From Auanema rhodensis (taxonomy: Eukaryota; Nematoda; Chromadorea; Rhabditida; Rhabditidae): a stretch of DNA of 64,000 bases. Within the stretch, counting starts at the first letter, position 1, and each line of letters starts with the position of its first letter. The position numbers and the translations under genes are program-made. The DNA is taken from NCBI GenBank assembly GCA_964057225.1, contig OZ059897.1, positions 4,278,001 to 4,342,000 on the forward strand, given 5' to 3'. The notes below the pieces were generated by a model. It was not told the DNA's origin, ran no database searches, and was given only the letters and a program-made list of their open reading frames with translations. This document shows, in pieces, positions 1-9,126 of this stretch.

Positions 1-36
1 CTTATATCCTCGATTTTCACCCTGAAGAAATGATTT

Positions 37-53
37 TTTCGTTGAAAAACATT
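37..53 (+). other. CENP-B-box-like left half (incomplete)
   Basis: The mammalian CENP-B box is YTTCGTTGGAARCGGGA. Bases 37-48 of an A monomer read TTTCGTTGAAAA, matching 11 of its first 12 positions, including TTCG and the A at position 10. The CGGGA right half is absent here (ACATT instead). B monomers also lose position 11 (A47T). A-prime monomers lose positions 8 and 10. A TTCGGGA string occurs separately at 123-129. Canonical CENP-B binding is therefore not expected. The match may be coincidence or a target of a related pogo-like transposase-derived protein. Confidence 0.3.
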
Positions 54-116
54 GTCCATCGTATTCGTCTTGAAAAAAAGAATCTAAAAACATCTACTTT
101 TTGTGAAATTATTCAG

Positions 117-135
117 AAATTTTTCGGGAAAATTT
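117..135. other. Short AT-rich inverted repeat in the most conserved block
   Basis: AAATTTT (117-123) and AAAATTT (129-135) are exact reverse complements separated by TCGGG. The element is almost invariant; monomer 3160 has one exception (A to C at its left arm, where the reading is GAACTTTTTCGGG). It lies within the least variable part of the monomer and between phased A/T tracts. It could be a protein-binding palindrome or simply a by-product of A-tract composition. Confidence 0.5.
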
Positions 136-269
136 TTGTCAAAATGTTTTTGGAAGCAATGTTGAGTGTACATGGGAACTCAGCATACACTAATGCATTA
201 TTTTTCAAACGATCATAACTAATTTTTGTATAGAGCGTTTCTCAATGTAGTATAGTGCATTCGATGCGG

Positions 270-320
270 ATTTTTAAGCTGCGTTGATCTGTGTTATCAG
301 ATTTGCGCTAGCTTAAAAAT
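270..320. other. 51-bp dyad (hairpin/cruciform candidate) present in every full monomer
   Basis: Bases 270-280 (ATTTTTAAGCT) and 310-320 (AGCTTAAAAAT) are a perfect 11-bp inverted repeat. Inside it GCG (281-283) faces CGC (306-308) with T309 bulged, and ATCTG (287-291) faces CAGAT (298-302) around the loop TGTTAT. In total 19 base pairs can form within 51 nt. The same element sits at this offset in each monomer. Common variants are mild: A276G and A315G each change an A-T pair to a G-T/G-U wobble on the plus strand, and I did not see both in one monomer. Tail-a monomers lose GCG/CGC pairing, but when they carry C285 they can form C285-G305 and T284-A306 instead. Function is unknown. It could be a cruciform in DNA or a stem-loop in satellite transcripts. 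Confidence 0.8.
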
Positions 321-3300
321 GCACCGAGTAATCAACTGATATAGGTTCACACTTATATCCTCGATTTTCACCCTGAAGAATTAATTTTTTCGTTGAATAA
401 CATTGTCCATCGTCTTTGCCTTGAAAAAAGAAATCTAAAAACTCCTACTTTTCGTGAAATTATTTAGAAATTTTTCGGGAAAATTTTTGTCACAATGTTT
501 TTGGAAGCAATGTTGAGTGTACATGGGAACTCAGCATACACTAATGCATTATTTTTCAAACGATCATAACTAATTTTTGTATAGAGCGTTTCTCAATGTA
601 GTATAGTGCATTCGATGCGGATTTTTAAGCTGCGTCGATCTGTGTTATCAGATTTGGGTTAGCTTGAAAATGCACCGAGATATTAACTGATATATGTTCA
701 CACTTATATCCTCGATTTTCACCCTGAAGAAATGATTTTTTCGTTGAAAAACATTGTCCATCGTATTCGTCTTGAAAAAAGGAATCTAAAAACATCTACT
801 TTTTGTGAAATTATTTAGAAATTTTTCGGGAAAATTTTTGTCACAATGTTTTTGGAAGCAATGTTGAGTGTACATGGGAACTCAGCATACACTAATGCAT
901 TATTTTTCAAACGATCATAACTAATTTTTGTATAGAGCGTTTCTCAATGTAGTATAGTGCATTCGATGCGGATTTTTAAGCTGCGTCGATCTGTGTTATC
1001 AGATTTGAGTTAGCTTGAAAATGCACCGAGATATCAACTGATATATGTTCACACTTATATCCTCGATTTTCACCCTGAAGAAATGATTTTTTCGTTGAAA
1101 AACATTGTCCATCGTATTCGTCTTGAAAAAAGGAATCTAAAAACATCTACTTTTTGTGAAATTATTCAGAAATTTTTCGGGAAAATTTTTGTCAAAATGT
1201 TTTTGGAAGCAATGTTGAGTGTACATGGGAACTCAACATACACTAATGCATTATTTTTCAAACGATCATAACTAATTTTTGTATGGAGCGTTTCTCAATG
1301 TAGTATAGTGCATTCGATGCGGATTTTTGAGCTGCGTTGATCTGTGTTATCAGATTTGCGCTAGCTTAAAAATGCACCGAGTAATCAACTGATATAGGTT
1401 CACACTTATATCCTCGATTTTCACCCTGAAGAATTAATTTTTTCGTTGAATAACATTGTCCATCGTCTTTGCCTTGAGAAAAGAAATTTAAAAACTCCTA
1501 CTTTTTGTGAAATTATTTAGAAATTTTTCGGGAAAATTTTTGTCACAATGTTTTTGGAAGCAATGTTGAGTGTACATGGGAACTCAGCATACACTAATGC
1601 ATTATTTTTCAAACGATCATAACTAATTTTTAAATAGAGCGTTTCTTAATGTAGTATAGTGCATTCGATGCGGATTTTTGAGCTGCGTTGATCTGTGTTA
1701 TCAGATTTGCGCTAGCTTAAAAATGCACCGAGTAATCAACTGATATATGTTCACACTTATATCCTCGATTTTCACCCTGAAGAATTAATTTTTTCGTTGA
1801 ATAACATTGTCCATCGTCTTTGCCTTGAGAAAAGAAATTTAAAAACTCCTACTTTTTGTGAAATTATTTAGAAATTTTTCGGGAAAATTTTTGTCACAAT
1901 GTTTTTGGAAGCAATGTTGAGTGTACATGGGAACTCAGCATACACTAATGCATTATTTTTCAAACGATCATAACTAATTTTTGTATAGAGCGTTTCTCAA
2001 TGTAGTATAGTGCATTCGATGCGGATTTTTAAGCTGCGTCGATCTGTGTTATCAGATTTGAGTTAGCTTGAAAATGCACCGAGATATCAACTGATATATG
2101 TTCACACTTATATCCTCGATTTTCACCCTGAAGAAATGATTTTTTCGTTGAAAAACATTGTCCATCGTATTCGTCTTGAAAAAAGGAATCTAAAAACATC
2201 TACTTTTTGTGAAATTATTTAGAAATTTTTCGGGAAAATTTTTGTCACAATGTTTTTGGAAGCAATGTTGAGTGTACATGGGAACTCAGCATACACTAAT
2301 GCATTATTTTTCAAACGATCATAACTAATTTTTGTATAGAGCGTTTCTCAATGTAGTATAGTGCATTCGATGCGGATTTTTAAGCTGCGATGATCTGTGT
2401 TATCAGATTTGAGTTAGCTTAAAAATGCACCGAGATATCAACTGATATATGTTCACACTTATATCCTCGATTTTCACCCTGAAGAAATGATTTTTTCGTT
2501 GAAAAACATTGTCCATCGTATTCGTCTTGAAAAAAAGAATCTAAAAACATCTACTTTTTGTGAAATTATTCAGAAATTTTTCGGGAAAATTTTTGTCAAA
2601 ATGTTTTTGGAAGCAATGTTGAGTGTACATGGGAACTCAACATACACTAATGCATTATTTTTCAAACGATCATAACTAATTTTTGTATGGAGCGTTTCTC
2701 AATGTAGTATAGTGCATTCGATGCGGATTTTTGAGCTGCGTTGATCTGTGTTATCAGATATGCGCTAGCTTAAAAATGCACCGAGTAATCAACTGATATA
2801 GGTTCACACTTATATCCTCGATTTTCACCCTGAAGAATTAATTTTTTCGTTGAATAACATTGTCCATCGTCTTTGCCTTGAGAAAAGAAATTTAAAAACT
2901 CCTACTTTTTGTGAAATTATTTAGAAATTTTTCGGGAAAATTTTTGTCACAATGTTTTTGGAAGCAATGTTGAGTGTACATGGGAACTCAGCATACACTA
3001 ATGCATTATTTTTCAAACGATCATAACTAATTTTTAAATAGAGCGTTTCTTAATGTAGTATAGTGCATTCGATGCGGATTTTTGAGCTGCGTTGATCTGT
3101 GTTATCAGATTTGCGCTAGCTTAAAAATGCACCGAGTAATCAACTGATATATGTTCACACTTATATCCTCGATTTTCACCCTGAAGAAATGATTTTTTCG
3201 TTGAAAAACATTGTCCATCGTATTCGTCTTGAAAAAAAGAATCTAAAAACATCTACTTTTTGTGAAATTATTTAGAACTTTTTCGGGAAAATTTTTGTCA

Positions 3301-3510
3301 CAATGTTTTTGGAAGCAATGTTGAGTGTACATGGGAACTCAGCATACACTAATGCATTATTTTTCAAACGATCATAACTAATTTTTAAATAGAGCGTTTC
3401 TCAATGTAGTATAGTGCATTCGATGCGGATTTTTGAGCTGCGTTGATCTGTGTTATCAGATTTGAGTTAGCTTAAAAATGCACCGAGATATCAACTGATA
3501 TATGTTCACA

Positions 3511-6500
3511 CTTATATCCTCGATTTTCACCCTGAAGAAATGATTTTTTCGTTGAAAAACATTGTCCATCGTATTCGTCTTGAAAAAAAGAATCTAAAAA
3601 CATCTACTTTTTGTGAAATTATTCAGAAATTTTTCGGGAAAATTTTTGTCAAAATGTTTTTGGAAGCAATGTTGAGTGTACATGGGAACTCAGCATACAC
3701 TAATGCATTATTTTTCAAACGATCATAACTAATTTTTGTATAGAGCGTTTCTCAATGTAGTATAGTGCATTCGATGCGGATTTTTAAGCTGCGTTGATCT
3801 GTGTTATCAGATTTGCGCTAGCTTAAAAATGCACCGAGTAATCAACTGATATAGGTTCACACTTATATCCTCGATTTTCACCCTGAAGAATTAATTTTTT
3901 CGTTGAATAACATTGTCCATCGTCTTTGCCTTGAAAAAAGAAATCTAAAAACTCCTACTTTTCGTGAAATTATTTAGAAATTTTTCGGGAAAATTTTTGT
4001 CACAATGTTTTTGGAAGCAATGTTGAGTGTACATGGGAACTCAGCATACACTAATGCATTATTTTTCAAACGATCATAACTAATTTTTGTATAGAGCGTT
4101 TCTCAATGTAGTATAGTGCATTCGATGCGGATTTTTAAGCTGCGTCGATCTGTGTTATCAGATTTGAGTTAGCTTGAAAATGCACCGAGATATTAACTGA
4201 TATATGTTCACACTTATATCCTCGATTTTCACCCTGAAGAAATGATTTTTTCGTTGAAAAACATTGTCCATCGTATTCGTCTTGAAAAAAGGAATCTAAA
4301 AACATCTACTTTTTGTGAAATTATTTAGAAATTTTTCGGGAAAATTTTTGTCACAATGTTTTTGGAAGCAATGTTGAGTGTACATGGGAACTCAGCATAC
4401 ACTAATGCATTATTTTTCAAACGATCATAACTAATTTTTGTATAGAGCGTTTCTCAATGTAGTATAGTGCATTCGATGCGGATTTTTAAGCTGCGTCGAT
4501 CTGTGTTATCAGATTTGAGTTAGCTTGAAAATGCACCGAGATATCAACTGATATATGTTCACACTTATATCCTCGATTTTCACCCTGAAGAAATGATTTT
4601 TTCGTTGAAAAACATTGTCCATCGTATTCGTCTTGAAAAAAGGAATCTAAAAACATCTACTTTTTGTGAAATTATTCAGAAATTTTTCGGGAAAATTTTT
4701 GTCAAAATGTTTTTGGAAGCAATGTTGAGTGTACATGGGAACTCAACATACACTAATGCATTATTTTTCAAACGATCATAACTAATTTTTGTATGGAGCG
4801 TTTCTCAATGTAGTATAGTGCATTCGATGCGGATTTTTGAGCTGCGTTGATCTGTGTTATCAGATTTGCGCTAGCTTAAAAATGCACCGAGTAATCAACT
4901 GATATAGGTTCACACTTATATCCTCGATTTTCACCCTGAAGAATTAATTTTTTCGTTGAATAACATTGTCCATCGTCTTTGCCTTGAGAAAAGAAATTTA
5001 AAAACTCCTACTTTTTGTGAAATTATTTAGAAATTTTTCGGGAAAATTTTTGTCACAATGTTTTTGGAAGCAATGTTGAGTGTACATGGGAACTCAGCAT
5101 ACACTAATGCATTATTTTTCAAACGATCATAACTAATTTTTAAATAGAGCGTTTCTTAATGTAGTATAGTGCATTCGATGCGGATTTTTGAGCTGCGTTG
5201 ATCTGTGTTATCAGATTTGCGCTAGCTTAAAAATGCACCGAGTAATCAACTGATATATGTTCACACTTATATCCTCGATTTTCACCCTGAAGAATTAATT
5301 TTTTCGTTGAATAACATTGTCCATCGTCTTTGCCTTGAGAAAAGAAATTTAAAAACTCCTACTTTTTGTGAAATTATTTAGAAATTTTTCGGGAAAATTT
5401 TTGTCACAATGTTTTTGGAAGCAATGTTGAGTGTACATGGGAACTCAGCATACACTAATGCATTATTTTTCAAACGATCATAACTAATTTTTGTATAGAG
5501 CGTTTCTCAATGTAGTATAGTGCATTCGATGCGGATTTTTAAGCTGCGTCGATCTGTGTTATCAGATTTGAGTTAGCTTGAAAATGCACCGAGATATCAA
5601 CTGATATATGTTCACACTTATATCCTCGATTTTCACCCTGAAGAAATGATTTTTTCGTTGAAAAACATTGTCCATCGTATTCGTCTTGAAAAAAGGAATC
5701 TAAAAACATCTACTTTTTGTGAAATTATTTAGAAATTTTTCGGGAAAATTTTTGTCACAATGTTTTTGGAAGCAATGTTGAGTGTACATGGGAACTCAGC
5801 ATACACTAATGCATTATTTTTCAAACGATCATAACTAATTTTTGTATAGAGCGTTTCTCAATGTAGTATAGTGCATTCGATGCGGATTTTTAAGCTGCGT
5901 CGATCTGTGTTATCAGATTTGAGTTAGCTTAAAAATGCACCGAGATATCAACTGATATATGTTCACACTTATATCCTCGATTTTCACCCTGAAGAAATGA
6001 TTTTTTCGTTGAAAAACATTGTCCATCGTATTCGTCTTGAAAAAAAGAATCTAAAAACATCTACTTTTTGTGAAATTATTCAGAAATTTTTCGGGAAAAT
6101 TTTTGTCAAAATGTTTTTGGAAGCAATGTTGAGTGTACATGGGAACTCAACATACACTAATGCATTATTTTTCAAACGATCATAACTAATTTTTGTATGG
6201 AGCGTTTCTCAATGTAGTATAGTGCATTCGATGCGGATTTTTAAGCTGCGTTGATCTGTGTTATCAGATTTGCGCTAGCTTAAAAATGCACCGAGTAATC
6301 AACTGATATAGGTTCACACTTATATCCTCGATTTTCACCCTGAAGAATTAATTTTTTCGTTGAATAACATTGTCCATCGTCTTTGCCTTGAGAAAAGAAA
6401 TTTAAAAACTCCTACTTTTTGTGAAATTATTTAGAAATTTTTCGGGAAAATTTTTGTCACAATGTTTTTGGAAGCAATGTTGAGTGTACATGGGAACTCA

Positions 6501-6669
6501 GCATACACTAATGCATTATTTTTCAAACGATCATAACTAATTTTTAAATAGAGCGTTTCTTAATGTAGTATAGTGCATTCGATGCGGATTTTTGAGCTGC
6601 GTTGATCTGTGTTATCAGATTTGCGCTAGCTTAAAAATGCACCGAGTAATCAACTGATATAGGTTCACA
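3511..6669 (+). repeat. 10-monomer higher-order repeat, second copy
   Basis: Monomer by monomer this matches 1-3159 at a 3510-bp offset, differing at only a few bases, for example position 344 at the end of the ninth monomer. Its last three monomers but one (5266-6318) are themselves repeated at 7021-8073, 1755 bp downstream. The copying units of different sizes therefore overlap. Confidence 0.85.
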
Positions 6670-8775
6670 CTTATATCCTCGATTTTCACCCTGAAGAATT
6701 AATTTTTTCGTTGAATAACATTGTCCATCGTCTTTGCCTTGAGAAAAGAAATTTAAAAACTCCTACTTTTTGTGAAATTATTTAGAAATTTTTCGGGAAA
6801 ATTTTTGTCACAATGTTTTTGGAAGCAATGTTGAGTGTACATGGGAACTCAGCATACACTAATGCATTATTTTTCAAACGATCATAACTAATTTTTAAAT
6901 AGAGCGTTTCTTAATGTAGTATAGTGCATTCGATGCGGATTTTTGAGCTGCGTTGATCTGTGTTATCAGATTTGCGCTAGCTTAAAAATGCACCGAGTAA
7001 TCAACTGATATATGTTCACACTTATATCCTCGATTTTCACCCTGAAGAATTAATTTTTTCGTTGAATAACATTGTCCATCGTCTTTGCCTTGAGAAAAGA
7101 AATTTAAAAACTCCTACTTTTTGTGAAATTATTTAGAAATTTTTCGGGAAAATTTTTGTCACAATGTTTTTGGAAGCAATGTTGAGTGTACATGGGAACT
7201 CAGCATACACTAATGCATTATTTTTCAAACGATCATAACTAATTTTTGTATAGAGCGTTTCTCAATGTAGTATAGTGCATTCGATGCGGATTTTTAAGCT
7301 GCGTCGATCTGTGTTATCAGATTTGAGTTAGCTTGAAAATGCACCGAGATATCAACTGATATATGTTCACACTTATATCCTCGATTTTCACCCTGAAGAA
7401 ATGATTTTTTCGTTGAAAAACATTGTCCATCGTATTCGTCTTGAAAAAAGGAATCTAAAAACATCTACTTTTTGTGAAATTATTTAGAAATTTTTCGGGA
7501 AAATTTTTGTCACAATGTTTTTGGAAGCAATGTTGAGTGTACATGGGAACTCAGCATACACTAATGCATTATTTTTCAAACGATCATAACTAATTTTTGT
7601 ATAGAGCGTTTCTCAATGTAGTATAGTGCATTCGATGCGGATTTTTAAGCTGCGTCGATCTGTGTTATCAGATTTGAGTTAGCTTAAAAATGCACCGAGA
7701 TATCAACTGATATATGTTCACACTTATATCCTCGATTTTCACCCTGAAGAAATGATTTTTTCGTTGAAAAACATTGTCCATCGTATTCGTCTTGAAAAAA
7801 AGAATCTAAAAACATCTACTTTTTGTGAAATTATTCAGAAATTTTTCGGGAAAATTTTTGTCAAAATGTTTTTGGAAGCAATGTTGAGTGTACATGGGAA
7901 CTCAACATACACTAATGCATTATTTTTCAAACGATCATAACTAATTTTTGTATGGAGCGTTTCTCAATGTAGTATAGTGCATTCGATGCGGATTTTTAAG
8001 CTGCGTTGATCTGTGTTATCAGATTTGCGCTAGCTTAAAAATGCACCGAGTAATCAACTGATATAGGTTCACACTTATATCCTCGATTTTCACCCTGAAG
8101 AATTAATTTTTTCGTTGAATAACATTGTCCATCGTCTTTGCCTTGAAAAAAGAAATCTAAAAACTCCTACTTTTCGTGAAATTATTTAGAAATTTTTCGG
8201 GAAAATTTTTGTCACAATGTTTTTGGAAGCAATGTTGAGTGTACATGGGAACTCAGCATACACTAATGCATTATTTTTCAAACGATCATAACTAATTTTT
8301 GTATAGAGCGTTTCTCAATGTAGTATAGTGCATTCGATGCGGATTTTTAAGCTGCGTCGATCTGTGTTATCAGATTTGAGTTAGCTTGAAAATGCACCGA
8401 GATATTAACTGATATATGTTCACACTTATATCCTCGATTTTCACCCTGAAGAAATGATTTTTTCGTTGAAAAACATTGTCCATCGTATTCGTCTTGAAAA
8501 AAGGAATCTAAAAACATCTACTTTTTGTGAAATTATTTAGAAATTTTTCGGGAAAATTTTTGTCACAATGTTTTTGGAAGCAATGTTGAGTGTACATGGG
8601 AACTCAGCATACACTAATGCATTATTTTTCAAACGATCATAACTAATTTTTGTATAGAGCGTTTCTCAATGTAGTATAGTGCATTCGATGCGGATTTTTA
8701 AGCTGCGTCGATCTGTGTTATCAGATTTGAGTTAGCTTGAAAATGCACCGAGATATCAACTGATATATGTTCACA
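5617..8775 (+). repeat. 3159-bp block repeated 11.6 kb downstream (copy 1)
   Basis: Nine monomers in the order A2, A1-CAG, B2, B2, B2, A2, A1-CAG, B1-TTTTCG, A2 recur at 17200-20358, an offset of 11583 bp (33 monomers). Both copies share the rare GATATTAAC reading near the end of the eighth monomer (8401 and 19983). Before and after the block the monomer orders differ, so this is a segmental copy and not a continuous HOR. Confidence 0.8.
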
Positions 8776-9126
8776 CTTATATCCTCGATTTTCACCCTGA
8801 AGAAATGATTTTTTCGTTGAAAAACATTGTCCATCGTATTCGTCTTGAAAAAAGGAATCTAAAAACATCTACTTTTTGTGAAATTATTTAGAAATTTTTC
8901 GGGAAAATTTTTGTCACAATGTTTTTGGAAGCAATGTTGAGTGTACATGGGAACTCAGCATACACTAATGCATTATTTTTCAAACGATCATAACTAATTT
9001 TTGTATGGAGCGTTTCTCAATGTAGTATAGTGCATTCGATGCGGAGTTTTAAGCTGCGTTGATCTGTGTTATCAGATTTGCGCTAGCTTAAAAATGCACC
9101 GAGTAATCAACTGATATATGTTCACA
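8776..9126 (+). repeat. Mosaic monomer closing the first domain
   Basis: The left half is A2 with TAG at 114 and C142, as in the preceding monomer. The right half has GTATGG and tail g but ends in T344. A private T271G gives GCGGAGTTTTAAG near 9043, which breaks one pair of the dyad. It looks like a recombinant between an A2/tail-a and an A1/tail-g monomer. Confidence 0.6.

Larger units (their letters stand above)
34..151. other. Cluster of A/T tracts, likely intrinsically bent DNA
   Basis: Homopolymer tracts of 4-7 bases lie at 34-39 (T6), 45-49 (A5), 73-79 (A7), 86-90 (A5), 98-102 (T5), 117-124 (A3T5), 129-137 (A4T5), 141-144 (A4, only where position 142 is A) and 147-151 (T5). Several neighbouring centres are 10-13 bp apart, near the helical repeat. 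Tracts are sparser in the right half of the monomer. Phased A-tracts are known to bend DNA and occur in several satellite families. Curvature here is inferred, not computed. Confidence 0.5.
30..218 (+). other. Recurrent 62-codon ORF of A monomers, not called as a gene
   Basis: The frame starts at the ATG created by the A haplotype (30-32). It stays open only where position 114 is C, giving CAG instead of TAG, and ends in the TAA at 216-218. It occurs in 48 monomers, the last at 60751-60939, with a related 63-codon frame at 47425. The predicted peptide is basic and hydrophobic, with no signal peptide or domain that I recognise. Among copies I see five amino-acid-changing variants (H10L, K17R, F24L, I28V, T52A) and one silent change (codon 17 in the copy at 58645). 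That ratio gives no sign of purifying selection. Most monomers break the frame with TAG or lack the ATG. It is best explained as a chance frame amplified with the repeat. Confidence 0.85.
1..351 (+). repeat. Reference monomer (haplotype A1, tail g) and map of variable sites
   Basis: Positions here serve as the coordinate system for all monomers. Diagnostic sites: 18 (C, rarely T or A); 30/32 (A/G in A, T/A in B); 44/46 (A/C in A-prime); 47 (A/T); 63, 66, 68 (A,C,T in A; C,T,C in B); 74 and 84 (G and T in B2); 79/80 (A/G in A1, G/G in A2, G/A in B); 92/93; 102 (T or C); 114 (C, T or A); 142 (A or C); 183 (A or G); 207 (A or G); 228/229 (GT or AA); 232 (A or G); 243 (C or T); 276 (A or G); 285 (T or C); 306/308 (C/C or A/T); 315 (A or G); 329/330 (TA or AT); 344 (G or T). 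Blocks 115-141, 143-182 and 184-206 are almost invariant. Confidence 0.93.
1..3159 (+). repeat. 10-monomer higher-order repeat, first copy (nine monomers shared)
   Basis: The nine monomers from 1 reappear in the same order 3510 bp downstream (3511-6669). The order is A1 with CAG, B1 with TTTTCG, A2, A2 with CAG, B2, B2, A2, A1 with CAG, B2. Private changes of this copy include GGGTT for GAGTT near 656, GCGATGATC near 2386 and an A in GATATGCGCT near 2760. These show divergence after duplication. The tenth monomer (3160, A1 with TAG) is not matched at the equivalent place (6670, B2). Confidence 0.85.

Noticed and set aside
1-20. TATA-type promoter at CTTATATCCTCG
   Set aside because: A short AT-rich string recurring every 351 bp in a 32% GC sequence is expected by chance. 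No downstream gene or initiator is supported.
98-151. Oligo-T runs as transcription terminators
   Set aside because: T-runs occur throughout the monomer as part of the A/T-tract pattern. Without a transcription unit a terminator call has no meaning.
30-218. A conserved small protein gene family of 48 copies
   Set aside because: The frame exists only because the repeat is amplified. Most monomers carry TAG or lack the ATG, variants among copies are mostly amino-acid changing, and no domain or expression signal is visible.
344-360. RNA polymerase III B box at GGTTCACAC in tail-g monomers
   Set aside because: Only GGTTC matches the B-box consensus well. There is no convincing A box at suitable spacing, and many monomers read ATGTTC instead.
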